A stretch of DNA of 64,000 nt from Bacillota bacterium (GTDB lineage Bacteria; Bacillota; Clostridia; Oscillospirales; Acutalibacteraceae). Shown here piece by piece: positions 25,642 to 35,040 of the stretch (positions within the stretch are counted from its first letter, which is position 1; each line of letters starts with the position of its first letter). A model generated the notes under the pieces. That model was not told the DNA's origin. It saw only the letters and a program-made list of their open reading frames with translations, and made no database searches. The stretch lies in assembly GCA_021769885.1 (NCBI GenBank), contig JAETSA010000006.1, positions 1 through 64,000 of the forward strand, read 5' to 3'. The position numbers and the translations under genes were made by a program.

Positions 25642-27765
25642 ATGATGAAGGATATGAAAATGGATTTGCTTGCGTTGTCAGTATTGCCCGAACAGCAAAA
25701 TTCCGGGTTGTTGGCGCGGATTTCAGGTGCGCTGAGTGCTTTTTCCGAAAGTGATACGGCGTTTTACACCTTTCCGACGTTAAAGAGTATGCTGCCCCGA
25801 TTTTCGGCGGTGCTCAAGGTCAGCCCGTGTATTGTTTTGGCAATCGACAAGGCGAAATACAATACCGTGCGCGAAAAGCTCTGCTCGGCATTGGGGCTTA
25901 AAACAGAGCAAAATGAAGAAGCGTACCGCCGCCTGTCGGAAAATACGGCACTCCCCGTGGAGGAAATCGTTAAAAATGCCGCTGTGCCGAAAAATGCGAC
26001 AGCCTTTTTGACAGAGGACGGTATGTATCCGGGCTTCGCGGTAGAAAAAGGGAGACAAACCATTATTTTCCTGCCGCTGGATGAAGAACGGCTGGACAGC
26101 GTATTGAAGCACGGCATCGTGCCCTATTTGATGCAAAAGGAAGTGCTGACACAAGATGCGGAAACGCCCGTAGAGAAGACGTCGGCGGCTGTGCCGACGG
26201 AATCCTCCGAAGTCGTACAGCACACCGTAAACGTTTTACGCGAGGTCGGCGCAAAGGTTGCGGTCAGCAGTACGCCTGCCGCAGAAATCCTGAAAAATTT
26301 CGGTGCAGGCTGTACGGGTTTTGACGAGTATTTCATCTTTACGCCGCACGTAGAGGACAAAGGTGATTACAATCTGACCGATTACGTTGCCATTACTGCG
26401 AAAGCAGCAAAGGAACTGTCAGGTGCGACCTACGGGGCGAGCATCTCCGAAATCGGCAGAAGTGACGGCGGCGATTATATTTGCATCACCGTTGCCGATG
26501 ATAAAACAGCGGTTGTACGCAAACTGTACCGTGAGGATGATGAATCCGAGGCGGACTTCACACAGGATGCCGCCGAAGAGCTTGCCGAGCTGATTGGCGA
26601 AAAAGCATCGGGTAAGGGCGCAGTCGGTATTGAGGTTGCAGGCCCTGCCGCAGAGCCGCAGGGCTTCTTCTCGGGAAAATCGGGCAAGGTTTTGATTTCT
26701 GTAATTGCATTGGTGCTTGTGGCGGCAATTACCGTCGGCTGCATCTTCTTTGTACGGGAAAAGAAAAAACGCGACGCCGAAAGCCTCGCGCAGAGTTCAA
26801 CACCGATTCAGTCAGAGATTCCGTCCGTCAGTGAGCCGCCCGCTGTGTTGGATACGGTAGTGCTTTCGCAGTTTATCTATAACGAAATGCGAAACGGGAT
26901 TCAGGAAACACCTGCCGAAGTGACTACGGCTTCTGCGGCAGGTACGGCAATTGACACGACAGTTGCCGACCCCGCAGCACAGGAAATTCCCTCTGAAATG
27001 CTTGTGAACGGCAAAACAATGGATGCCAAAGAAGCGGTTGCACGTATGATTGCGGCGGAAGCGAACGGCAACGAGCAGGAGGAAGCTCTGAAAGCGCAGG
27101 CGGTTGCGGTGTATACCTATTTGAAATACCGCAATACGAATTGGAAAATTACGGGCGTAACGCTTGCGGAGGAATACAGTGATGAAATTTACAATGCGGT
27201 TCGTGCAGTATTCGGCGAATATTTGAGCTTCGGGGATGCACCCGCATTTACACCGTTCCACAAGCTGTCCGCAGGCAGAACCACAGCGGCAGATGCTGTG
27301 TTCGGGCAGAATTTCCCGTATCTTCGCGCGGTGGATTCCCTCAGCGACAAAACGCAGGAAAGCTATAAAACCGAACGCATCTATTCTGCGGACGACGTCC
27401 GCGCTATGCTGACTGCTTATGACGGTACGCTGGCTTTCTCGGAAAATCCTGAGGAATGGATACAGGTGCTTCGGCACGACGGTGCTGTCGATACGGGTGT
27501 TGGCTATGTGGAAGCGGTTTCGGTTTGCGGCAAAGAGATTTCGGGCGTGGAATTTGCAGAACGCGTGATGGCGGGCAAAAATATGCCCTCCCACTGCTTC
27601 GCGGTGACCTACAGTGCGCAGACCAATGAATTTATGTTCGAAATGTACGGCGTTGGGTGCGGCGTCGGTATGAGTCTTTACGGCGCGGACAGAATGGCGG
27701 CAACAGGCTCTACTTATGCGCAGATACTGTCGAAATTCTACAGCGGTGCACAGCTTACTGCGTAA
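25642..27765 (+). CDS. SpoIID/LytB-domain membrane protein with large cytoplasmic part
   Basis: A 707-residue protein with three parts. Residues 1-345 are cytoplasmic and of unknown fold; two weak repeats (around [14 protein letters not shown] and [10 protein letters not shown]) suggest a duplicated domain. One membrane helix lies at about 350-370 ([20 protein letters not shown]). The extracellular C-terminus is a SpoIID/LytB domain with [16 protein letters not shown] and [16 protein letters not shown]. SpoIID cuts stripped peptidoglycan during engulfment; homologues outside sporulation also exist. The start is ambiguous among ATGs at 25642, 25645, 25654 and 25660. It follows the two sortase genes in the same direction, suggesting a wall-remodelling unit. 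Confidence 0.78.
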   Translation: MMKDMKMDLLALSVLPEQQNSGLLARISGALSAFSESDTAFYTFPTLKSMLPRFSAVLKVSPCIVLAIDKAKYNTVREKLCSALGLKTEQNEEAYRRLSENTALPVEEIVKNAAVPKNATAFLTEDGMYPGFAVEKGRQTIIFLPLDEERLDSVLKHGIVPYLMQKEVLTQDAETPVEKTSAAVPTESSEVVQHTVNVLREVGAKVAVSSTPAAEILKNFGAGCTGFDEYFIFTPHVEDKGDYNLTDYVAITAKAAKELSGATYGASISEIGRSDGGDYICITVADDKTAVVRKLYREDDESEADFTQDAAEELAELIGEKASGKGAVGIEVAGPAAEPQGFFSGKSGKVLISVIALVLVAAITVGCIFFVREKKKRDAESLAQSSTPIQSEIPSVSEPPAVLDTVVLSQFIYNEMRNGIQETPAEVTTASAAGTAIDTTVADPAAQEIPSEMLVNGKTMDAKEAVARMIAAEANGNEQEEALKAQAVAVYTYLKYRNTNWKITGVTLAEEYSDEIYNAVRAVFGEYLSFGDAPAFTPFHKLSAGRTTAADAVFGQNFPYLRAVDSLSDKTQESYKTERIYSADDVRAMLTAYDGTLAFSENPEEWIQVLRHDGAVDTGVGYVEAVSVCGKEISGVEFAERVMAGKNMPSHCFAVTYSAQTNEFMFEMYGVGCGVGMSLYGADRMAATGSTYAQILSKFYSGAQLTA

Positions 27766-27818
27766 AGCAAGTCAGCATTACATTATATACAGATACATTT
27801 TTTAGGAGGCAGATTTTT

Positions 27819-28838
27819 ATGGCAATCTTGGTAACCGGCGGTGCGGGCTTCATCGGCTCTCACACTTGCGTCGCATTGACGCAGGCGGGGTATGAGGTAA
27901 TTATTGTAGATAATTATTACAATTCCAGCCCCAAATCCTTGGCACGCATTTGCGAGCTTTGCGGGAAGGACATTCCGCTTTACGAGTGTGATATCCGTGA
28001 CCGCGCGGGGTTAGATAAAATCTTTAAAGAAAACAAGATTGAGGCAGTCATCCACTTTGCGGGTCTGAAGGCCGTCGGCGAATCCTGCCAAAAGCCGATT
28101 GAATATTATGACAACAATATCGGCGGCACACTGACGCTGTGCGACGTTATGCGTCACAACAACTGTAAAAATATCGTGTTCAGCTCGTCTGCAACGGTCT
28201 ACGGTATGCACAATGTTTCGCCTTTAAAAGAAACTATGCCCGCAGGCGGTACAACGAATCCTTACGGCACTACGAAATATATGATTGAAATTATTTTAGA
28301 GGATATCGTGAAATCCGACAGCGATTGGAATGTGACACTGCTTCGTTACTTCAATCCCATCGGTGCACACAAGAGCGGCCGCATCGGTGAAAATCCGAAC
28401 GGGATTCCCAATAATCTGATGCCCTACATCACACAGGTTGCCATCGGCAAACTGCCTGAGCTGTCCGTGTTCGGCGACGATTATGATACCCACGACGGTA
28501 CAGGCGTGCGCGATTACATCCACGTTGTGGACCTTGCCGAAGGGCACGTGAAAGCACTGAACAATATTTTAGAGGGCAAAAAAGGCGTGCAGATATTTAA
28601 CCTCGGCACAGGTCACGGCTACAGCGTGTTGGATATCGTAAAGGCGTTCGAGCAGGCGAGCGGCAGAAAAGTGCCTTATAAAATCGCACCGCGCCGCCCC
28701 GGGGATATCGCGACCTGCTATTCCGACCCCACCAAGGCAAAAGAAGTGCTCGGTTGGGAAGCAAAGCGCGGACTCGAAGAAATGTGCGAGGATTCCTGGC
28801 GTTGGCAGAGTATGAATCCGAACGGTTTTGAAGACTGA
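27819..28838 (+). CDS. galE: UDP-glucose 4-epimerase
   Basis: A 339-residue short-chain dehydrogenase-fold enzyme with an NAD-binding GGAGFIGSH at the N-terminus, the catalytic Ser in SSSATVYG and Tyr-Lys in YGTTK. It interconverts UDP-glucose and UDP-galactose for galactose metabolism or surface glycans. The ATG at 27819 has TAGGAGG 9 bases upstream; an in-frame upstream extension overlaps the previous gene and is rejected. Confidence 0.95.
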   Translation: MAILVTGGAGFIGSHTCVALTQAGYEVIIVDNYYNSSPKSLARICELCGKDIPLYECDIRDRAGLDKIFKENKIEAVIHFAGLKAVGESCQKPIEYYDNNIGGTLTLCDVMRHNNCKNIVFSSSATVYGMHNVSPLKETMPAGGTTNPYGTTKYMIEIILEDIVKSDSDWNVTLLRYFNPIGAHKSGRIGENPNGIPNNLMPYITQVAIGKLPELSVFGDDYDTHDGTGVRDYIHVVDLAEGHVKALNNILEGKKGVQIFNLGTGHGYSVLDIVKAFEQASGRKVPYKIAPRRPGDIATCYSDPTKAKEVLGWEAKRGLEEMCEDSWRWQSMNPNGFED

Positions 28839-28877
28839 CGGACAAATCCCCTTTTTCTTTAAAGAAGGAGCATTATT

Positions 28878-29450
28878 ATGAAAAACAAGAAAGTATGGAT
28901 TGTTTTAGCGGTTGTTTTGGTTTTGGTTATTGCCGTGGTCGGCAAAGGTATTTCTGCCTATAACGGGCTTGTGGAATCGCGCGAATCCGTTGCGGCGGCA
29001 CAGTCTGAGGTGGAAACCAATTTACAGCGCCGAGCGGATTTGATTCCAAATTTGGTCAGCACCGTGAAAGGCTATGCCGCGCACGAGGAAGAGGTTTACA
29101 CCGCTCTTGCCAATGCGCGTGCGGCGCTTTCAGGTGCAAAAACGGTGGACGAAATGAACGAAGCCAACAGTGCGTTGGATTCCGCCATTTCCCGATTGCT
29201 GGTTGTTGTGGAGAATTACCCCGAGTTAAAGGCGGATGCGCAGTTCATCAACTTGCAGGATGAGCTGGCGGGCACAGAGAACCGCATTGCAAAATCTCGC
29301 CAAAATTATAACGAGATTGCAAAAGAATATAACACAGCAATCAAAAAGTTCCCGACTTCTGTTTTTGCGAATATGTTTGGGTTCGATGCGGCGGAATATT
29401 TTGAAGCGACTGCCGAATCACAAACCGTGCCGACCGTAAATTTTGACTGA
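28878..29450 (+). CDS. LemA family protein
   Basis: A 190-residue LemA protein: one N-terminal membrane helix (about 5-24) and a long helical hairpin with ETNLQRRADLIPNLVSTVKGYA and TENRIAKSRQNYNEI. LemA proteins are membrane-anchored and their role is unknown, but they are regularly encoded with TPM-domain proteins, as here. AAGAAGGAG precedes the start. It follows galE by 39 bases. Confidence 0.92.
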   Translation: MKNKKVWIVLAVVLVLVIAVVGKGISAYNGLVESRESVAAAQSEVETNLQRRADLIPNLVSTVKGYAAHEEEVYTALANARAALSGAKTVDEMNEANSALDSAISRLLVVVENYPELKADAQFINLQDELAGTENRIAKSRQNYNEIAKEYNTAIKKFPTSVFANMFGFDAAEYFEATAESQTVPTVNFD

Positions 29451-29471
29451 TAAAGGCTTTGTGGGTGTGTT

Positions 29472-30278
29472 ATGAAAAAGACAGCATCTTTTTTGTGCGC
29501 TTTGGCGTGTCTTTTGTGGCTGTGTCTGCCCGCAGCGGCAAAAACAAGCTATCCGCAGCCGACTCAGGACTTCTTTGTCAATGATTTTGCGGATTGCCTA
29601 AATGCGGCGGATGCGGCAGAAATGCAGAAAATCGGGGAAGCACTGTATCAGGAGACAAAAGCGCAGGTGGTTGTCGTCACCGTATCCTCTTTAGACGGCG
29701 AGGAAATCGAGGATTACGGCTACGATTTGGCAAATGCCTGGGGCATCGGCGAGGAAAAGGCAGATTCCGGTGTGCTTTTATTGCTTTCCACCGGCGACCG
29801 TCAAGTACGTATCGAGGTCGGCAAAGGCTTAGAGGGGCGTTTAACCGATGGCAAAACAGGCAGAATTTTAGACAATTATGCCCTTCCGCATTTAAAAGAA
29901 AATGATTATTCCACAGGTCTTACGGAAACCTATAAAGCGATTGTCAACGAGGTCTACGCCGAATACGGCGTGACACCGCAGGACGGCATAGAGGTGTATG
30001 ATGTTCCCGAGGATAACAATTCGATGGAGTTTATTCGCTTCAGCGGTATGAGCTTTCCGATTGTACTCGTCATCATTCTGATACTGATTAGTGCTTCCCG
30101 CGGCGGCAGAGGCGGGCATCACCGCAGACGCTATTACGGCAACGATTTTCCGCCCGGCGGCTTTGGGGGCGGCTTCGGCGGCGGACATTCCTCGGGTGGG
30201 GGATTCTCCGGCGGTGGCGGCGGCTTTTCGGGCGGCGGAGGCTCGTTCGGTGGCGGCGGTAGTTCTCGCGGATTTTAA
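29472..30278 (+). CDS. TPM-domain protein (YgcG family)
   Basis: A 268-residue protein with a signal peptide (about 1-23), an extracellular TPM domain (about 32-160, VNDFADCLNAADAAEM, RQVRIEVGKGLEGRLTD), a membrane helix (VLVIILILISA, near 200) and a Gly/Ser/Phe-rich tail of about 50 residues (GGGFSGGGGGFSGG). This order is typical for the YgcG-like partner of LemA. TPM domains have been linked to phosphatase activity and photosystem repair in plants; the bacterial role is unknown. A terminator follows. Confidence 0.9.
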   Translation: MKKTASFLCALACLLWLCLPAAAKTSYPQPTQDFFVNDFADCLNAADAAEMQKIGEALYQETKAQVVVVTVSSLDGEEIEDYGYDLANAWGIGEEKADSGVLLLLSTGDRQVRIEVGKGLEGRLTDGKTGRILDNYALPHLKENDYSTGLTETYKAIVNEVYAEYGVTPQDGIEVYDVPEDNNSMEFIRFSGMSFPIVLVIILILISASRGGRGGHHRRRYYGNDFPPGGFGGGFGGGHSSGGGFSGGGGGFSGGGGSFGGGGSSRGF

Positions 30279-30299
30279 AATTAAATAGTGACCAAATCA

Positions 30300-30340
30300 A
30301 AAACAGCCCTGCTTCTATATTCGGGAAGCAGGGCTGTTTT
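30300..30340 (+). terminator. Rho-independent terminator
   Basis: Strong stem AAAACAGCCCTGCTTC / GAAGCAGGGCTGTTTT, ending the galE-lemA-TPM run. The arms are flanked by A and T, so it may work in both directions. Confidence 0.85.
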
Positions 30341-30352
30341 GATTGTAGACTA

Positions 30353-31080
30353 GTAGGGGCGGATGTTCTCGCCTGCCGGCTCGGTTGCGCTTCTAAGCTT
30401 CGCTTAGAGGTGTCCACTGGACACCCGCACCTTCATCCGCCCGCGAGCAATCTTGCAAATCCGCGAAAGCCCAACGGTTGCCCACCAATTGTAGGGGCGA
30501 CGACCTCGACCCCCGAGCACAGCCGAATTTTTGCACAAATCCAACGGCGAATTGCAACTCGTAGGGGCGGATGTAGATTCCCCTTTTAGGGGAAATGGCG
30601 CGAAGCGACAAAAGGGTAATGGCGAAGCCGTAACCACATCCGCCCGAGCACGGTCAGATTTTGTACCAACCCAACGGCGAAGCGCAACCCGTAGGGGCGC
30701 GCATTGCGCGCCCGCGGAATGGGCAATGCCCATTCCCTACGTGCAAATCCAATTTACGTTGTGCGATGGAAGATTTCGCGGCGCGAGCAAGCCCGCGCCC
30801 TACACCTGCATTCACCATTTGGTCTCTAGGGACGATTCACGAATCGCCCGAGCACGGTCGGATTTTGTACAAACTCAACGGTGAAGCAAAACCCGTAGGG
30901 GCGGGAAGCCTCACCCAAAATCCACGCAAACCCAACGGCGGACATGGAAGTCCGCCACTACGCGCATACCCAATTTGTTTTGTATAAATTTCACGGAACA
31001 ACACAGAGGTTGTTCCCTACGTATGCACCCAATTTACATTGTATTTACAAAAAACGAACAGCGTGCCCGGGCTATCCCTA
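30353..31080. repeat. GTAGGGGCG multi-hairpin repeat cluster B
   Basis: The longest cluster, about 730 bp, between convergent genes. At least eight cores beginning GTAGGGGCG or a close variant occur. Nested hairpins include TCTAAGC / GCTTAGA (30392-30408) and GTGTCC-ACT-GGACAC (30410-30424), plus the module with GGTAATGGCGAAGCCGTAACC near 30614. Linkers resemble GGTCGGATTTTGTACAAAC followed by CCAACGGCGAAGC. Small open frames crossing it are artefacts of the repeats. The whole stretch holds no credible gene. Confidence 0.85.
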
Positions 31081-31106
31081 TAAGCTTGTTTCTTGTGCTG
31101 AAAATA

Positions 31107-31148
31107 CAAAATCTCGAACAGGCATTGTTTGCCCATTCGAGATTTTTT
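31107..31148 (-). terminator. Rho-independent terminator of pyrG
   Basis: Stem AATCTCGAA / TTCGAGATT with flanking A and T runs, 4 bases beyond the pyrG stop codon. Confidence 0.8.
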
Positions 31149-31151
31149 GCT

Positions 31152-32759
31152 TTATTTCCGTTTTTCTCTGTATTCGACCGCCGCACCAATCAGCCCCGAA
31201 AACAGGGGATGCGGGCGGGTCGGGCGCGATTTAAACTCCGGGTGCGCCTGACTTGCCACGAACCACGGGTGGTCGCGAAGCTCTATCATTTCCACAATAT
31301 GCTTGTCGGGCGAAACGCCGCAGATGTGCATACCGTTGACCTCCAAAGAGGTGCGGTAATCATTATTGACCTCGTACCGATGGCGGTGACGCTCGTGGAT
31401 GAGCTGTTTGCCGTAGGCGGCATAAGCCTTGGAATTTTCATCCAGCATACACGGGTACTGCCCCAAACGCATCGTACCGCCGAGATTTTGAACATCGTGC
31501 TGGTCGGGCATTAAATAAATCACAGGATGCTCTGTATCGGGGTCGATTTCTGTCGTGTTCGCATCTTGGAGGCCTAACACGTTCCGTGCAAATTCAATCA
31601 CTGCAATTTGTAACCCTAAGCAAATGCCGAGATACGGGACTTTATTTTCACGCGCATATTTCGCCGCGCAGATTTTGCCTGCAATGCCGCGTGTGCCGAA
31701 GCCCCCGGGGACGAGGATGCCGTCCGCCGCACCAAGCAGTTCTGCAACATTTTCCTCTGTAATGGTTTCGGAGTCCACCCAATCAATATGGACGTGCGCG
31801 TCGTGGTCCAGTCCGCCGTGCTTCAGTGCCTCGTTGACGCTCAGATAGGAATCGTGCAGTTCTACATATTTGCCGACAAGTGCGATGTTTACCTGCTTTT
31901 TCAAAGAAGCATTTCGCTCCATCATACGAAGCCAATCCGTGTGGTCGGGTTCGCCGCAGGAAAGATGCAGGCATTGGACAACGATATCGGCAATGCCTTC
32001 TTTTTCGAGTGCAACGGGGATATCGTAAAGCGTGGGCAGATCGCGGTTTTCAATGACGTGTGCAGAAGGCACATTGCAAAACAGTGCAATTTTATCCTTA
32101 ACCTCTTGCCCAAGCGGATGCTCTGTGCGCAAAACGATGATATCAGGTCGAATGCCAATGCCCAACAGCTCTTTGACAGAGTGCTGTGTCGGCTTGGTTT
32201 TCAGCTCCATAGATGCGCCGAGGAAGGGTACGAGCGTGACGTGCACAAACATACAGTCTCCCGGACGCTCCTGTGCGAATTGGCGGATAGCCTCTAAAAA
32301 CGGCTGACTTTCAATGTCGCCGACCGTACCGCCGATTTCCACCAAAACGATATCTGTATTTTCGGTTTCGTTGAGTGCAATACGGCGTTTGATTTCATTG
32401 GTGATATGCGGAATAATCTGAATGGTTTGTCCGCCGTAAACGCCCTTGCGCTCATTGGAAAGCACGTTGTAGTACACACTGCCCGAGGTGCAGGAGCTGT
32501 TTTTGGTTAATGAAACGTCAATAAACCGCTCGTAATGCCCCAAATCCAAATCGGTTTCCGCACCGTCGTCGGTTACGAATACTTCGCCGTGCTGTATGGG
32601 ATTCATTGTGCCGGGGTCGATGTTGAGATACGGATCCAGCTTTACGACGGTGACCGTCAGACCTCTGTCTTTGAGAAGCCGACCCAAGGATGCGGCAGTG
32701 ATGCCTTTGCCAAGACCTGAAACCACGCCGCCCGTGACGAAAATGTACTTTGCTGCCAT
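31152..32759 (-). CDS. pyrG: CTP synthase
   Basis: A 535-residue enzyme that aminates UTP to CTP with glutamine. The N-terminal synthetase domain has the phosphate loop ([19 protein letters not shown]), metal/UTP sites ([24 protein letters not shown]). The C-terminal glutaminase has the catalytic Cys in YLGICLGLQ and His-Glu in SQAHPEF. Length is normal. The ATG at 32759 follows AAAGGGGC; an in-frame upstream start is not needed. It lies downstream of DUF1846 on the same strand, separated by element M2. Confidence 0.96.
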   Translation of the reverse strand: MAAKYIFVTGGVVSGLGKGITAASLGRLLKDRGLTVTVVKLDPYLNIDPGTMNPIQHGEVFVTDDGAETDLDLGHYERFIDVSLTKNSSCTSGSVYYNVLSNERKGVYGGQTIQIIPHITNEIKRRIALNETENTDIVLVEIGGTVGDIESQPFLEAIRQFAQERPGDCMFVHVTLVPFLGASMELKTKPTQHSVKELLGIGIRPDIIVLRTEHPLGQEVKDKIALFCNVPSAHVIENRDLPTLYDIPVALEKEGIADIVVQCLHLSCGEPDHTDWLRMMERNASLKKQVNIALVGKYVELHDSYLSVNEALKHGGLDHDAHVHIDWVDSETITEENVAELLGAADGILVPGGFGTRGIAGKICAAKYARENKVPYLGICLGLQIAVIEFARNVLGLQDANTTEIDPDTEHPVIYLMPDQHDVQNLGGTMRLGQYPCMLDENSKAYAAYGKQLIHERHRHRYEVNNDYRTSLEVNGMHICGVSPDKHIVEMIELRDHPWFVASQAHPEFKSRPTRPHPLFSGLIGAAVEYREKRK

Positions 32760-32813
32760 AAAAATTGCCCCTTTTGCAGAAACTCTGCGAAAATTACCCA
32801 TTCATTTTATTAT

Positions 32814-33091
32814 TAAGCTGAGGAGAGTTGAACACAATATGCCGAAAACTTGTTTTTGCGGCGGCTTTTCACTTTTTCACCGTTGTCGGGCGTCAGCCCG
32901 ACTGCCGTCTTAAAAGCAAAAATCCATCCGCAACTCCTGCGTTTTCGGTGCTTCGCAGTTTAAAATAGTCATATTTTTGATGAAACAAGGCATAAAATCG
33001 ATGGCATACTGCCGTATGCCGAGATTTTTAACGCAGTTTCAGCGGAAATAGGGCATTTTAAACCATATCGGGTTCGGCTCTCCTCAGCTTA
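32814..33091. repeat. Structured interspersed element, copy M2
   Basis: About 274 bp with inverted ends (AGCTGAGGAGAG at left, its exact complement at right) and TA on both sides. Hairpin a is at 32886-32901 (TCGGGC-GTCA-GCCCGA) and hairpin b at 33003-33020 (GGCATA-CTGCCG-TATGCC followed by GAGA). The segment ATCGGGTTCGG near the right end also occurs in M1. It begins 1-2 bases after the DUF1846 stop codon and fills the gap to pyrG. Confidence 0.75.
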
Positions 33092-33092
33092 T

Positions 33093-34574
33093 TTATTTGT
33101 GATATAGCGCCTTGCTTTGCCGCATCGGCTCGCAGGTGACGTGCACACCGAGCTTTGCGAAGGTGTGCATATCCACATCAGCCAAAATGACCGTGGAATG
33201 CATCTCACAGCCGCGAAGGAGAGAGAGTGCCTGCATCGCCTTTTCCGCAGTCGGATTGGTTGCCGCCGAAATCGAAAGTGCCAAAAGCACCTCATCGGTG
33301 TGTAAGCGCGGATTTTTGTTGCCGAGATGGTTGACCTTCAAATCCTGAATCGGCCCGATAACAACGGGGGAGACAAGGTCAATATCTTCGCAGATATTCG
33401 CCGAAGCCTTCAAGGCATTGAGTAAAAGCGCTGAGGATGCGCCGAGCAAATCGCTGGTTTTGCCCGTGACGATGCGTCCGTCGGGCAGTTCCATTGCCGC
33501 CGCAGGTGCGTCGGTCTTTTCCGCTGTATCTAAAGCGGGCTGTACACAGCGCCTCGAGGTCGCCGTTACGCCGAGCTGTTTCATCAACAGTTCTAACGAG
33601 AGAATTTCATTTTGTACGGTTTCACCGTTTTTCGCCGCGACCAACGCCTTATAGTAACGGCGAATTACTTCCTGTCGTGAAGCCTCACAGCAAATGTCAT
33701 CGTCCACAATGCAGTTTCCCGCCATATTTACGCCCATATCCGTGGGAGATTTGTAGGGAGAAGCACCGAAAATCCGCTCGAAAATCGTGTTGAGCACCGG
33801 GAAAATCTCAATATCACGGTTATAATTGACCGTTGTTTTTCCGTAGGCTTCCAAATGGAACGGGTCAATCATATTGACGTCGTTCAAGTCTGTGGTTGCC
33901 GCCTCATAGGCGAGGTTGACAGGGTGCTTGAGCGGCAGATTCCAAATCGGGAAGGTTTCAAACTTCGCATAGCCTGCTTGCACGCCGCGCTTGTGCTCGT
34001 GATACAGCTGGGAAAGACAGACCGCCATTTTGCCGCTGCCGGGACCGGGCGCAGTCACGACAATCAACGACCGCGAGGTTTCAATGTAATCGTTTTTTCC
34101 GAAGCCCTCGTCGCTTACAATCAGCGGAATGTTCGCAGGGTAGCCCTCAATCGTGTAGTGGCGGTAGACGCGCATACCGAGCTTTTGCAGCTTTTGTTCA
34201 AATGCAACCGCAGAGGGCTGTGCCGCATATTGCGTCATCACCACGCCGCAAATGGAAAGCCCGAAAGAGGAATAAATATCCGTCAGGCGCAGAATGTCCT
34301 GCTCATAGGTGATGCCGATGTCGCCGCGTACCTTGCTTTTTTCGATGTCGTTGGCGTTAATGGCAATGATGATTTCCGCTTCATCGCGCAATTCCAAAAG
34401 CATTTTCATTTTGCTGTCGGGCAAAAATCCCGGAAGTACGCGAGAGGCGTGGTAATCGTCAAAAATTTTGCCGCCGAATTCCAAGTAAAGCTTGCCGCCG
34501 AAGGACTCAATGCGCTCTTTGATGTGCGCAGACTGCATTTTTAAGTATTTGTCGTTGTCAAAACCGATTTTCAC
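33093..34574 (-). CDS. DUF1846 family protein
   Basis: A 493-residue protein that matches DUF1846/UPF0371 over its full length (KIGFDNDKYLKMQSAHIKER, VVTAPGPGSGKMAVCLSQLY, NLPLKHPVNLAYEAATTDL). The PGPGSGKMA segment resembles a nucleotide-binding loop. The biochemical role is not established. Its transcript appears to start at a strong promoter and to pass through an attenuator-like hairpin. GCAGGAGAAATAAGC upstream contains the ribosome binding site. The stop codon touches element M2. Confidence 0.9.
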   Translation of the reverse strand: MKIGFDNDKYLKMQSAHIKERIESFGGKLYLEFGGKIFDDYHASRVLPGFLPDSKMKMLLELRDEAEIIIAINANDIEKSKVRGDIGITYEQDILRLTDIYSSFGLSICGVVMTQYAAQPSAVAFEQKLQKLGMRVYRHYTIEGYPANIPLIVSDEGFGKNDYIETSRSLIVVTAPGPGSGKMAVCLSQLYHEHKRGVQAGYAKFETFPIWNLPLKHPVNLAYEAATTDLNDVNMIDPFHLEAYGKTTVNYNRDIEIFPVLNTIFERIFGASPYKSPTDMGVNMAGNCIVDDDICCEASRQEVIRRYYKALVAAKNGETVQNEILSLELLMKQLGVTATSRRCVQPALDTAEKTDAPAAAMELPDGRIVTGKTSDLLGASSALLLNALKASANICEDIDLVSPVVIGPIQDLKVNHLGNKNPRLHTDEVLLALSISAATNPTAEKAMQALSLLRGCEMHSTVILADVDMHTFAKLGVHVTCEPMRQSKALYHK

Positions 34575-34602
34575 TGCTTATTTCTCCTGCTGTAAGTAAA
34601 AT

Positions 34603-34659
34603 AAAAAAACAAAAACACACTTCAGAGCGGTGGCTGCACCCCAACGCCGAAGTGTGACA
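34603..34659 (-). ncRNA. Short leader RNA with intrinsic terminator (putative attenuator)
   Basis: Just downstream of the promoter at 34666-34694 the minus strand carries CACACTTC (34649-34656) pairing with GAAGTGTG (34616-34623), with a GC-rich inner region, followed by TTTTTGTTTTTTT. This is a full intrinsic terminator inside the 5' leader of DUF1846, about 30 bases before the gene's ribosome binding site. Transcription could end here to give a ~57-nt RNA, or read through under some condition. No anti-terminator was identified. Confidence 0.6.
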
Positions 34660-34665
34660 CTATTT

Positions 34666-34694
34666 ATTATACAGAAAGCTTATCCAAAAATCAA
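34666..34694 (-). promoter_or_regulatory. Sigma-A promoter of DUF1846 leader
   Basis: On the minus strand TTGATT (34694-34689), a 17-base spacer and TATAAT (34671-34666). Confidence 0.8.
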
Positions 34695-34737
34695 GGGGAC
34701 GAAAAAATTTTTTGTAAAAATTTGTAGAGGGTGTAGG

Positions 34738-35013
34738 TGAACAAAATGTAGGGGTCGGCGTTCTCGCCTGCCGACTCGGTCGCGCTTCTAAGCTTCGCTT
34801 AGAGGTGTCCGCTGGACACCCGCACCCTCGGCGACCCGAGCACGGTCAGATTTCGCACGACCTTACGGTGATATACAAATCATAGGGGTCGGCGACCCGA
34901 GTACCTTACAAATTTGCGCCCCCCGATGATAATGCACCAAACGTAGGGGCGTGCATTGCGCGCCCGCAGCAGACTGCAAAAATTATGCGGGACGCTGAAA
35001 ACAGCGCCCCGCA
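34738..35013. repeat. GTAGGGGCG multi-hairpin repeat cluster C
   Basis: Cores appear as GTAGGGGTCGGCG (near 34748 and 34884) and GTAGGGGCGTGC (near 34944). The nested module with TCTAAGC / GCTTAGA and GTGTCC / GGACAC is repeated almost exactly from cluster B. The cluster lies between the DUF1846 promoter and the 3' end of the GPH transporter. No gene is present. Confidence 0.8.
34985..35013 (-). terminator. Repeat-derived terminator of GPH transporter
   Basis: TGCGGGGCGCTG-TTTT-CAGCGTCCCGCA on the minus strand, followed by TAATTTTTG, 28 bases after the transporter stop codon. The same GGGACGCTG module occurs in cluster D (43788-43810), so a repeat unit seems to serve as terminator. Confidence 0.6.
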
Positions 35014-35040
35014 CATAATATAGATAGATTAAAATTTTAT

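Noticed and set aside
27657-27818. Extended N-terminus of galE
   Set aside because: The extension overlaps the SpoIID gene in another frame; the ATG at 27819 has an ideal ribosome binding site and begins the conserved NAD-binding motif.
30531-30987. Small plus-strand ORFs crossing repeat cluster B
   Set aside because: The translations repeat the same motifs in every cluster (for example KGNGEAV) because they read the repeat. They lack ribosome binding sites.
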